From Limnospira sp050045915 (GTDB lineage: Bacteria; Cyanobacteriota; Cyanobacteriia; Cyanobacteriales; Microcoleaceae): 12,432 nt of DNA. A program made the translations under genes and the position numbers. The notes below the pieces were generated by a model, which had not been told where the DNA came from, did no database searches, and saw only the letters and a list, made by a program, of their open reading frames with translations. Positions 1 through 5,768 of this stretch are shown piece after piece; positions within the stretch are counted from its first letter, which is position 1; every line of letters begins with the position of its first letter. The stretch lies in assembly GCA_050045915.1 (NCBI GenBank), contig JBNGCR010000166.1, positions 1-12,432 on the forward strand. Reading direction: 5' to 3'.

Positions 1-70
1 AATTCTCGTTAATCGTTGTCATCGTCAATCCACAAACGCTCTCCAACAGCTTACCGCCAACGGGGGAAAT

Positions 71-147
71 CAATTAACAATTAACAATTAACAATTAATA
101 ATTATCAATTATCAATGATCAATGATCAATTATCAATGATCAATTGT
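71..147. repeat. Heptanucleotide tandem array (CAATTAA / CAATTAT / CAATGAT)
   Basis: Ten consecutive 7-base units run from 71 to 140: four CAATTAA, one TAATTAT, then CAATTAT and CAATGAT variants, with a degenerate eleventh unit to 147. The array overlaps the 3' end of hisZ, whose stop codon lies at 126-128 inside the repeat. Heptamer arrays (STRR type) are known in cyanobacteria, but this exact unit is my reading of the sequence and not a match to a named family. Confidence 0.9.
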
Positions 148-1376
148 TCTACTTCGGGTGTTCCGTCGGCATCCACCCAGGCGATCTGAGAAATTCCCCG
201 CATTCGGGCGGCGTTCCGCACCTTTTCTGAATCCTCCTCGCCGCCCAATTCCATCTCCACCCGCGCCTCGGGATCGGAATCGCGCAGGTGTTCGGCGTAG
301 GCGAAGGCGGCGGCTTCGGCTTGGGGGGTTTTGGGCACCACCAGACAATCGCTGGCCGGGATGTCGGCGGGGAGTTGTTCCATCCCCAAGAGTACCTGGT
401 GCAGTTCTTCGATATTGAGGGAAAAGCCGACGCTGGGTTTCGTCTCCCCCTGGGGGTGGTAGAGTCCCAGGAGTTGGTCGTAGCGGCCCCCCTGGCCGAG
501 TATGCGCCCACCGGAGTGGCTGTCGCTGACGGCGATGAATACGATGCCAGTGTAGTAGTCAAAGGTTTGGATCAGGCTCAGATCCAGGGTCAGGGACAGG
601 GGGGGGAGCCGATCGCCGAGCAACCGTCGGTATTCGTCGAGGCGATCGACGAGGGATTTGAGCTCGTTGAGGGCCTCCCGCTGGGGGGGGTCCAGGTCTA
701 ACTGGGATACCCGGGCGAGGACGTCCTCGGGACGGCCCCGCAGGTCGAATAAAAACAGGGCCCGCTCCCGCAATTCCGGGGACAGGGGCAGGCTTTCCAA
801 CCCGATCCAGTCCAGGTGGGCGATCGCTTGCCGCACCCGATCGCGCATCGCTTCCGGGAAGGGGGAGAGCAGCGATCGCGTCAGCCCCGCCTCCCCCAAA
901 ATCAGGTGGGGGTTTTGCAAATCGAGCGATCGCAGACAATCCGCCAGCAGCAGTACGATTTCCGAGTCCGCCCGCACCCCGTCAGCGCCGAGGAGTTCCA
1001 CCCCGGCCTGGTAAAATTCCAACTGGGTGCCGTGGCCCGTCTGTGAGCCCTTGCGGAAAATGTTGGCGTTGTAGTACAGCCGCTTCGGCCACCCGTCCGC
1101 CTCGGCCATGCGGGACACCGCCGCCCGGGCGATCGAGGCCGTCAGTTCCGGGCGCAGTCCCAGACCTTCGTTTTCCGCGTCCTGCAACTGGATCACCGTC
1201 GATCGCCGCACCGCCCCCCCGGCCATCAGGGTATCGAGTCGCTCCAGGGTGGAAGTAATGATGCGATGATAGCCCCAGCGATGGAACACCTGCTGAAGTC
1301 GCCGTTCGATCCAAATTTTTTGGGCGACATCGAGAGGGAGCAGATCTCGCGCACCCGGTGGGGGTTGATGAATCAT
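126..1376 (-). CDS. hisZ: ATP phosphoribosyltransferase regulatory subunit HisZ
   Basis: HisZ is a catalytically inactive paralogue of histidyl-tRNA synthetase. It pairs with short-form HisG to catalyse and feedback-regulate the first step of histidine biosynthesis in the cytoplasm. The 416-aa product shows the HisRS-like class II core: the N-terminal PPGARDLLP segment, a motif-2 region (YYNANIFRKG near residues 101-110, then QLEFYQAG), and YYTGIVF plus GGRYDQLLG near residues 274-305. An upstream TTG in frame at 1421 would add 15 residues, but the ATG at 1376 starts directly before the conserved IHQPPPGARD and is preferred; no clear Shine-Dalgarno is seen for either. The last five residues (LIIDN) and the stop codon are encoded by the heptamer array. 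It follows the J-domain gene by 90 bp on the same strand, so co-transcription is possible. HisRS itself is less likely because the ORF ends without a typical anticodon-binding domain. Confidence 0.93.
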   Translation of the reverse strand: MIHQPPPGARDLLPLDVAQKIWIERRLQQVFHRWGYHRIITSTLERLDTLMAGGAVRRSTVIQLQDAENEGLGLRPELTASIARAAVSRMAEADGWPKRLYYNANIFRKGSQTGHGTQLEFYQAGVELLGADGVRADSEIVLLLADCLRSLDLQNPHLILGEAGLTRSLLSPFPEAMRDRVRQAIAHLDWIGLESLPLSPELRERALFLFDLRGRPEDVLARVSQLDLDPPQREALNELKSLVDRLDEYRRLLGDRLPPLSLTLDLSLIQTFDYYTGIVFIAVSDSHSGGRILGQGGRYDQLLGLYHPQGETKPSVGFSLNIEELHQVLLGMEQLPADIPASDCLVVPKTPQAEAAAFAYAEHLRDSDPEARVEMELGGEEDSEKVRNAARMRGISQIAWVDADGTPEVEQLIIDN

Positions 1377-1466
1377 ATCAGTGTCAACGTGCAAACAAGG
1401 GGACGGATCGCAGGATACCAAGAAACCGGGTTTCCCGCCTCATCCGTTCGCCCTCCGTCCTTCAGT

Positions 1467-2387
1467 TTACTTTTTTTTGCCGCCACCGAAGAGCCCCCCG
1501 AAGAGTCCCCCGCCGCCTGAGTCGGATTTCTTGCCGCCTTTCGAGTTCCTGGCCGTTTTGCCCTTTCCGGCGGAGGTGCCGCTCATCTTGTCGAGTTCCT
1601 TTTTGGCTTCGAGGGCTTCGGGTTGGGCGGGGTCGAGTTGCAGGGCTTTTTTGATGTGGGGGGTCGCCAACTTGGGCTGTTTTTGTTTGAGGTACATGGA
1701 CCCGAGCATCCCGTGGCAGCGGGCGTGGTTGGGTTCCCGCTTCACCGCGTCCTTGAGTTCTAAAATGGCACTGGCGTAGTTTTGGGTTTCCGCAAGAGCC
1801 GCCGCGCGATCGCAGGCTTTATCGACAAACGACACTTTCGGCTGGGGTGTTGGCCGTTGGGCTGGTTCCGGCTTTTTTGCGGGGGGTGGCGGAGGAGGTG
1901 GGGCGCTTCCCTGTCGCGATCGCAACAAATATACCATATTCAACTCGCTAATTTCCCCGATCCGTTCCAAGGCTTTTTCGGGGGATTCGTACTCCTGCTC
2001 GACCCGTTCTTGCAGCAGGGTATCGTAGAGTTGTCGAAAATTTCCGGCGGTGCGGAGTTGGGCGGCGGCTTCGCCGTGCAGTTGCATTGTGTGCTGGTCT
2101 TTGATGACGCGATCGCCCATGGTTTTCAGCAACAATTCGTACTCCCGCCGCTCGTTTTCTTTGGAAAATTGGTTGTAGGCCGGACTCACCAATTTCGCCA
2201 ACAATTGTTTTCCGAGTTCCTGTTCTTTTGGGTTGTCGAAGGGGCAGGTATCCGGATGCAAACGGCGGGCGATTTTCATGTACCGTTTCCGGATCGTGTT
2301 GAAGTCCGCGTCGGGTCTGACCCCCAAAATGGCGTGGTTGTCTGTAAATCCGAACTGGAATAATCCTTGGTTGATTTCAAACGACAT
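1467..2387 (-). CDS. J-domain protein with C-terminal TPR region and Gly-rich tail
   Basis: This 306-aa protein is probably a co-chaperone that stimulates the ATPase of a DnaK-type Hsp70. An N-terminal J domain covers about residues 15-92, with the essential HPD at 44-46 in RRLHPDT. A helical region follows (approx. 95-158), then a poly-proline/Lys-rich linker (SAPPPPPPPAKKPEPAQ, 161-177). A TPR-like stretch spans about 185-262 (NYASAILELKDAVKREPNHA, then PKLATPHIKKALQLDPAQ). The tail is basic and glycine-rich, ending GGLFGGLFGGGKKK. The classical DnaJ Gly/Phe and zinc-finger domains are absent, so this is a type III J protein, and its client is unknown. The ATG at 2387 has only a weak AAGG upstream. 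Proteins of this J-TPR architecture are common in cyanobacteria. It lies between the phosphatase and hisZ genes on the same strand. Confidence 0.85.
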   Translation of the reverse strand: MSFEINQGLFQFGFTDNHAILGVRPDADFNTIRKRYMKIARRLHPDTCPFDNPKEQELGKQLLAKLVSPAYNQFSKENERREYELLLKTMGDRVIKDQHTMQLHGEAAAQLRTAGNFRQLYDTLLQERVEQEYESPEKALERIGEISELNMVYLLRSRQGSAPPPPPPPAKKPEPAQRPTPQPKVSFVDKACDRAAALAETQNYASAILELKDAVKREPNHARCHGMLGSMYLKQKQPKLATPHIKKALQLDPAQPEALEAKKELDKMSGTSAGKGKTARNSKGGKKSDSGGGGLFGGLFGGGKKK

Positions 2388-2692
2388 GGTAGTTTGCCTT
2401 TTCTGCCTAATAAATGTTGCGGGAAGTTTGCTTTTCGAGTCAAATCACAACCATTGAGCGGGTGCCAGAAGCGGGAATAATCGAGGGTGCGGGGAGATGT
2501 CGAACGCGGTGCTGACAGACACACAAATTCGATCTCGATCAGCGGGATCTCAACCGGGAGGGTTGCCTTCAAGTTCTCCGAGATATTTGCCCTGGCGCTT
2601 TGGACTCGAATTGGGTTTTGAGCGATCGCCTTCTAATCGCATTTTGACACACTCACCCGCCCCTTGGCAGTCCCCGAAGCGCCCCCGAAGCC
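2388..2692. other. Intergenic region, no gene recognised
   Basis: About 305 bp lie between the J-domain gene start and the phosphatase stop. Open frames here look like chance. It contains one HIP1 octamer (GCGATCGC, near 2621) and a small hairpin (CAACC 2551-2555 with GGTTG 2561-2565). A TTGACT hexamer on the minus strand (2438-2443) could be the -35 of the J-domain gene, but only a poor -10 follows it. Confidence 0.6.
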
Positions 2693-3081
2693 TCACCAGG
2701 CGGAGAGGGGGGGCGTTTTCATCAGGGCGCGGCTGAGGGGGTCGTGGAGGATGCCGTTGGTGGCGAGAATGCGCCCGGATTCGATTTGGAACGGGCCGCG
2801 ATCGTAGGCGCTCACCCGCCCCCCGGCTTCGAGGACTAACACCACCCCCGCTGCCATGTCCCAGGGGGAGAGTCCCCGTTCCCAGTAGCCGTCCAGACGC
2901 CCGCAGGCGACGTAGGCTAGATCTAATGCGGCGGAACCGCCGCGCCGCACGCCCTGGGTGAGGTGGGTCAGGTGGCAAAATTCGGCATAATTGTTGTCGG
3001 CGGTTTCCCGGCGATCGTAGGCGAACCCCGTCACCAACAGGCTTTTGTCCAGGGAATCGGTTTTGGAAACGCGGATGGGTT
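2693..3081 (-). CDS. Inositol monophosphatase family protein (C-terminal half, 5' end lost in assembly gap)
   Basis: 128 C-terminal residues are visible; the N-terminal half lies in the unsequenced gap to the right. The fragment contains the second IMPase signature WDMAAGVVLVLEAGG, whose WD aspartate is a metal ligand. RRGGSAALDLAYVACGRLDGYWE precedes it (shown here as motif, about residues 45-67 of the fragment). Intact members are about 260-280 aa and carry a first metal-binding motif (DPIDGT type) upstream, which cannot be checked here. The family hydrolyses myo-inositol phosphate, but also related sugar phosphates and, in HisN-type members, histidinol phosphate; the nearby hisZ makes the last option worth remembering without proving it. 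It must not be read as one protein with the nuclease-like fragment on the other side of the gap. Confidence 0.85.
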
Positions 3082-3181
3082 NNNNNNNNNNNNNNNNNNN
3101 NNNNNNNNNNNNNNNNNNNNNNNNNNNNNNNNNNNNNNNNNNNNNNNNNNNNNNNNNNNNNNNNNNNNNNNNNNNNNNNNN
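3082..3181. other. Assembly gap (100 N)
   Basis: There are exactly 100 N, the usual placeholder for a gap of unknown length. To the left is the C-terminal half of an IMPase-family gene, to the right the N-terminal part of a nuclease-like gene, both on the minus strand. If both genes are intact, several hundred bases are missing. Confidence 0.97.
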
Positions 3182-3505
3182 GCGATCTTCTTTCTTTTCA
3201 TCCCATTCCAGAAGCACTTGCCGTCCCTGACACAATTCTTCCAACTTCTGTTGGGCCTGGGAGCCCCAGGGATCCTGCCTCAGATCCGGGGCGCTGATTC
3301 CGATCAGTCGCACCCGCCGCAATACCGGGATGTCCGCCCCCCGATCGACAATTTCGAGGGTCTGACCGCTGACCACCCGCTCCACCCGCACCGTCTCCCC
3401 CCGGGGCATTTCGGGGGCCGGGGAACATCCCACCCCGACGATCCCCCACAACAGAACCCAAATCCCGATGGCGACGAACCTGAACTGGCGATCGCTAATC
3501 TTCAT
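3182..3505 (-). CDS. Staphylococcal-nuclease-like lipoprotein, N-terminal part (3' end in assembly gap)
   Basis: 108 N-terminal residues are visible. The first 27 form a hydrophobic export signal ending in VGVGC. Cys27 could be the lipidated residue, although the Gly at -3 departs from the usual lipobox. An SNase-type OB fold follows: VERVVSGQTLEIV (42-54), then VRLIGISAPDL (65-75) and LLEWDEKKEDR at the gap edge. By alignment with nuclease of Staphylococcus, Arg66 matches catalytic Arg35, but the calcium-binding aspartates are replaced: DGDT becomes SGQT (46-49) and Asp40 becomes Ser71. The domain may therefore be non-catalytic. The second catalytic Arg lies in the gap. The ATG at 3505 overlaps the end of the ferredoxin gene by 11 bp, implying co-transcription and coupled translation. 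Confidence 0.8.
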
Positions 3506-3863
3506 CTAAAGGCAGTCCGGTTTTCACTCGACCCTTACCAAAATACCGACCGAACTGCAATTCGTAAACTTCGTCTTCGTCCTGGGTTTCCACCTCCAAA
3601 TCGGAGCGGGGATAGCTGACGCACAGCAGGGCATATCCTTCTTTTTGCAGTTCCGGAGACAGTCCCATCGCCTCCGGCTGGTACAGTTCCCCCGAGATCA
3701 CCCGCACCGCGCAGGTGGTACAGGCCCCGTTGCGACAGGAAAACGGCAGGTCCGCCCCCTGATTTTCCGCGCATTGCAGGATGTAGCGATCGTCCGGAAC
3801 TTGCACGCAGTAAGTCTCATCCCGTTGGCGATCGTGGATGCGAATGGTATGATGGCTCGGCAT
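3495..3863 (-). CDS. Plant-type [2Fe-2S] ferredoxin with C-terminal extension (FdC2-like)
   Basis: This 122-aa protein is a soluble one-electron carrier. The four cluster ligands are clear: Cys43, Cys48 and Cys51 in CRNGACTTC, and Cys81 in ALLCVSYP, giving C-x4-C-x2-C-x29-C. Photosynthetic PetF ferredoxins are about 97-99 aa and end soon after the last cysteine region. This one continues with ETQDEDEVYELQFGRYFGKG (92-111) and an acidic end. That tail resembles the FdC2 type of cyanobacteria and chloroplasts, which is thought not to be the main electron acceptor of photosystem I. The specific redox partner is unknown. The start ATG at 3863 gives the conserved N-terminus. It is the first gene of a minus-strand unit and overlaps the nuclease-like lipoprotein gene by 11 bp. 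Confidence 0.88.
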   Translation of the reverse strand: MPSHHTIRIHDRQRDETYCVQVPDDRYILQCAENQGADLPFSCRNGACTTCAVRVISGELYQPEAMGLSPELQKEGYALLCVSYPRSDLEVETQDEDEVYELQFGRYFGKGRVKTGLPLDED

Positions 3864-4026
3864 AAATATCGATGTTCCGAATTCGTCAAACTTTTCTATA
3901 ATAAGGGATTTTGGGTTTCCCCGGCTCCCGACTTCTGGCGGGCGTTTCGCTTTCGAGTCCCCGCCGGCTACCGATTCTGGGCGATCGCCCTCCCGGAGCT
4001 GATTTGAGAAAATTTGGGAAAAATGC

Positions 4027-4056
4027 TTGTCAGATCATCCGCGTTTCTGATAAGAT
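4027..4056 (+). promoter_or_regulatory. Candidate sigma70-type promoter for tRNA-Ser
   Basis: TTGTCA (4027-4032) and TAAGAT (4051-4056) are separated by 18 bases. The predicted transcription start, near 4063, is about 33 bases before the tRNA. The match is moderate and no gene other than the tRNA fits it. Confidence 0.4.
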
Positions 4057-4095
4057 ATCTATCTTGTGGGTAAAATTTAAATTTTTACTTCCCCT

Positions 4096-4182
4096 GGAGA
4101 GGTGGCCGAGCGGTTGAAGGCGCGGCACTGGAAATGCCGTTTAGGGGTGACTCTAACGAGGGTTCGAATCCCTCCCTCTCCG
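4096..4182 (+). tRNA. tRNA-Ser (anticodon GGA)
   Basis: An 87-nt class II tRNA. The acceptor stem GGAGAGG (4096-4102) pairs with CCTCTCC (4175-4181), and G4182 is the discriminator base. The anticodon stem CGGCA (4123-4127)/TGCCG (4135-4139) encloses the loop CTGGAAA with anticodon GGA at 4130-4132, which reads UCC and UCU. A long variable arm, typical of serine tRNAs, and a T arm with GGTTCGAATCC follow. The 3' CCA is not encoded. Confidence 0.97.
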
Positions 4183-4262
4183 TTTCCAGGTCAGACACCG
4201 GATGTGGCGATCGCCGGCTACTCCCGCCGGTCGGAGGCAGAAAATTAAAGATTGTCCTGTAC

Positions 4263-4293
4263 CTGACCCGTCCTGAGAGTGTTAAGATATGAT
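4263..4293 (+). promoter_or_regulatory. Weak candidate promoter for the RRM gene
   Basis: TATGAT (4288-4293) matches the -10 consensus at 5 of 6 bases. CTGACC (4263-4268) is a possible -35 with a long 19-base spacer. If used, it gives a leader of about 120 nt, in line with the long leaders known for cold-induced cyanobacterial rbp genes. Confidence 0.3.
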
Positions 4294-4369
4294 CTGAGAA
4301 TCAATTTATTCGGTGGTAAAGTTTGTTGTTCATCTTAACTGGTTATTGCCGTAAGGTATTAACAGACGT

Positions 4370-4414
4370 TCCTCCGGAGTCTCACCCCCCTCAGTTCTAA
4401 ACGATTTTGGAGGA
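4370..4414 (+). promoter_or_regulatory. Possible Shine-Dalgarno-sequestering pairing in the rbp leader
   Basis: TCCTCC (4370-4375) is perfectly complementary to GGAGGA (4409-4414), the ribosome binding site of the RRM gene, with a 33-nt loop between them. This six-pair interaction could lower translation in a temperature-dependent way. It is an inference from complementarity alone. The ribosome binding site itself, six bases before the ATG, is unambiguous. Confidence 0.3.
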
Positions 4415-4419
4415 CACAA

Positions 4420-4719
4420 ATGTCGATTTATGTGGGCAACCTCGCATACGAGGTCACTCAAGAGGATCTCACGGAAGTTTTCAGTGAATACGGGACGGTT
4501 CGCCGAGTTCACTTGCCCAAGGACCGCGAAACCGGGAAGTTCCGGGGATTCGCATTCGTCGAGATGGACACCCCCACGGAGGAAGAGACTGCGATCGAAG
4601 AGCTCGATGGTGCCGAGTGGATGGGTCGCGAGATCAAGGTGAACAAAGCGCGTCCCCGAGAAAAGAAAACATTCTCCGACGGTGGGCGCAAGCGCAATAG
4701 CTTTTCCAGAGATTTTTAA
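4420..4719 (+). CDS. Single-RRM RNA-binding protein (cyanobacterial Rbp family)
   Basis: This 99-aa protein is one RNA-recognition motif plus a short basic tail. RNP2 is IYVGNL (residues 3-8) and RNP1 is RGFAFVEM (42-49), with aromatic residues at the usual RNA-stacking positions (Tyr4, Phe44, Phe46). The tail (approx. 80-99, KKTFSDGGRKRNSFSRDF) is short and Arg/Lys/Ser-rich; the long glycine-rich tail of some Rbp proteins is missing. Family members bind single-stranded RNA. In cyanobacteria several are cold-induced, and some help place photosystem mRNAs at thylakoids; which role applies here cannot be told. The start at 4420 has a strong GGAGG six bases upstream. It follows tRNA-Ser by 237 bp and is followed by the 57-aa basic protein gene. 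Confidence 0.93.
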   Translation: MSIYVGNLAYEVTQEDLTEVFSEYGTVRRVHLPKDRETGKFRGFAFVEMDTPTEEETAIEELDGAEWMGREIKVNKARPREKKTFSDGGRKRNSFSRDF

Positions 4720-4871
4720 CAGATTCTCCCTCGTCGGTGACCTGTATCAAGTCGGTGGCACAAAAAGGGGGAACATGAAAAGCGAGATTCAAGTCGGCAG
4801 AGTCACCGATGAGTGCTTAGAAACTTCTCAAAACCGTTTCTGTAACTCTTCTTGCACCGATGAATCGAGTC

Positions 4872-4894
4872 GGGGTGAAGGATTGCTTCGCCCC
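4872..4894 (+). promoter_or_regulatory. Hairpin in the leader of the 57-aa protein gene
   Basis: GGGGTGAAG (4872-4880) pairs with CTTCGCCCC (4886-4894), nine pairs with one G-U, around the loop GATTG. It ends 28 bases before the ATG at 4923. No U-run follows, so it is not a standard terminator. It may be an attenuator or mRNA-stability element. Confidence 0.4.
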
Positions 4895-4922
4895 CAAAAC
4901 TGTCTTTAATGAGGTAATCGTG

Positions 4923-5096
4923 ATGGCCAAGCGTCGTAATTTAAAAAAAGAGAAGGCTGAACGCAACCTGGCCAATGCACGCCAGTATCGTAAGAGATTC
5001 AATCCCAACTCATCTCACAACAAACGCTTCACCCGCACTGACAATCGCAAACCTGAAGGCGAACAGTCTTCAGAGAAAGATTCCAAAACCGAGTAG
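4923..5096 (+). CDS. Conserved small basic protein, 57 aa, unknown function
   Basis: The product begins MAKRRNLKKEKAERN and is very basic in its first 40 residues (Arg/Lys-rich, with RQYRKRF at about 20-26), then polar and acidic (EGEQSSEKDSKTE). There are no hydrophobic segments, cysteines or known motifs. The composition suggests RNA or ribosome binding, but this is inference. I recall similar short proteins starting MAKRRNLKKEKA in other cyanobacteria, without an assigned function. An in-frame ATG at 4860 exists, but 4923 is preferred: a GAGG lies seven to eight bases upstream, and the MAKRRN start looks conserved. It sits 203 bp after the RRM gene on the same strand and just before a structured, terminator-bearing region. 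Confidence 0.75.
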   Translation: MAKRRNLKKEKAERNLANARQYRKRFNPNSSHNKRFTRTDNRKPEGEQSSEKDSKTE

Positions 5097-5112
5097 GTAG
5101 GTGATTGGCAAA

Positions 5113-5257
5113 GTGATGAAAACGGTTGTAGAAATGACTCAAGTCGTTCATCACCCATCCAAGATTTGTTGGAAAGTCAGGCTCGAACCTGATGGGTTTG
5201 AGAAAGCGAGAATGTAATCTCGGCCCTTCCCCAACTAGCGGGGAAGGGTTGTTTTGT
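5113..5257 (+). ncRNA. Candidate structured RNA: serial hairpins ending in an intrinsic terminator
   Basis: Five hairpins follow each other. H1: GTGATGAA (5113-5120) with TTCATCAC (5147-5154), extended inward after a two-base bulge by CGGTT/AAGTCG-type pairing. H2: CCAA/TTGG (5159-5172). H3: TCAGG/CCTGA (5177-5192). H4: CGAGA/TCTCG (5207-5222). H5 is the terminator at 5224-5248. An alternative stem ACCCATC (5153-5159)/GATGGGT (5191-5197) would enclose H2 and H3. It could be the 3' UTR of the 57-aa gene, a free small RNA, or an attenuator for the gene at 5311. I recognise no known RNA family. Confidence 0.45.
5224..5257 (+). terminator. Strong Rho-independent terminator
   Basis: CCCTTCCCC (5224-5232) and GGGGAAGGG (5240-5248) form a perfect nine-pair stem with a seven-base loop, followed by the T-rich TTGTTTTGTT. 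It should end transcripts from the RRM/57-aa genes, or act conditionally before the gene at 5311. Confidence 0.9.
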
Positions 5258-5310
5258 TCGGTGCGATTTCGTTCGCCATCCTCAATCCTTTCACATGGAG
5301 ACAAAAATAG

Positions 5311-5658
5311 ATGAAAGCCAAACTCTATGACCGAATTCAAACCCTCTCGGAAATTAAAGCCCATTTCGGCCGCCGGATCGTTCCTTCGGGAACTGTGGGA
5401 ACCGTCGTGGAATGTTACGAACATCCCCAAGAAAGTTACTCGGTGGACCTGACGCTTCCGAGCAGCACTCAGGAGGGTGGGATGGAGTATGAAAATCTGA
5501 TCCTGAGTCCCGACCAGTTTAAGGTGATGGGAGAAACTCCGGAGGAAAGTAATTTGGAGTCCCTATTCGGCGGAACCCACTACGAAGTTCCCCAGGTCGT
5601 GCTAGATGGGTCTGTGGTTCCCCAGCCCGACCCCAAGCCCCCGGAATTGACCGTATAA
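5311..5658 (+). CDS. Small conserved protein, DUF4926-like SH3-type fold
   Basis: This 115-aa protein has no signal peptide or membrane segment. The first 70 residues look like a small beta barrel: KLYDRIQTLSEI, then PSGTVGTVVECYEH (25-38, with the turn GTVGTVVE) and YSVDLTLPS. This resembles short DUF4926-type proteins, whose function is unknown. The C-terminal 45 residues are acidic and proline-rich (VVPQPDPKPPELTV at the end) and likely disordered. A GGAG (5297-5300) lies ten bases before the ATG. The gene begins 53 bases after the intrinsic terminator, so its expression may depend on readthrough or on an unseen promoter. The family assignment is tentative; that it is a real gene is well supported by codon pattern and ribosome binding site. 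Confidence 0.65.
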   Translation: MKAKLYDRIQTLSEIKAHFGRRIVPSGTVGTVVECYEHPQESYSVDLTLPSSTQEGGMEYENLILSPDQFKVMGETPEESNLESLFGGTHYEVPQVVLDGSVVPQPDPKPPELTV

Positions 5659-5768
5659 CATCCCGATTCCGTCAACTGGAAATCGCAGTTCTGAAGCATC
5701 TCCCGCGTCCCTGGGGGCAATTTCCTCGCTGATTGCTATACATTACCCAATACTCACCAGGAGGCATC

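Noticed and set aside
3..77. Plus-strand open frame at the left edge that could be the 3' end of a gene (ending PPTGEIN before TAA at 75-77)
   Set aside because: Only about 24 codons are visible, another plus-strand frame is also open, and the stop falls in the heptamer repeat; there is not enough to choose a frame or family.
2693..3505. Single 270-aa protein spanning the N run
   Set aside because: The two sides match unrelated families and each is a half gene; the open frame through 100 N is a coincidence.
5145..5196. Glutamine riboswitch (glnA / Downstream-peptide type)
   Set aside because: CGTTCA and a GGAAAGT string are reminiscent, but no GAACG partner for the closing stem follows, and spacing differs from the motif as I know it.
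5173..5200. tRNA-like T arm (CAGGTTCGAGCCTG on the minus strand)
   Set aside because: The stem encloses a six-base loop and not seven, and no acceptor or anticodon arms fit around it.
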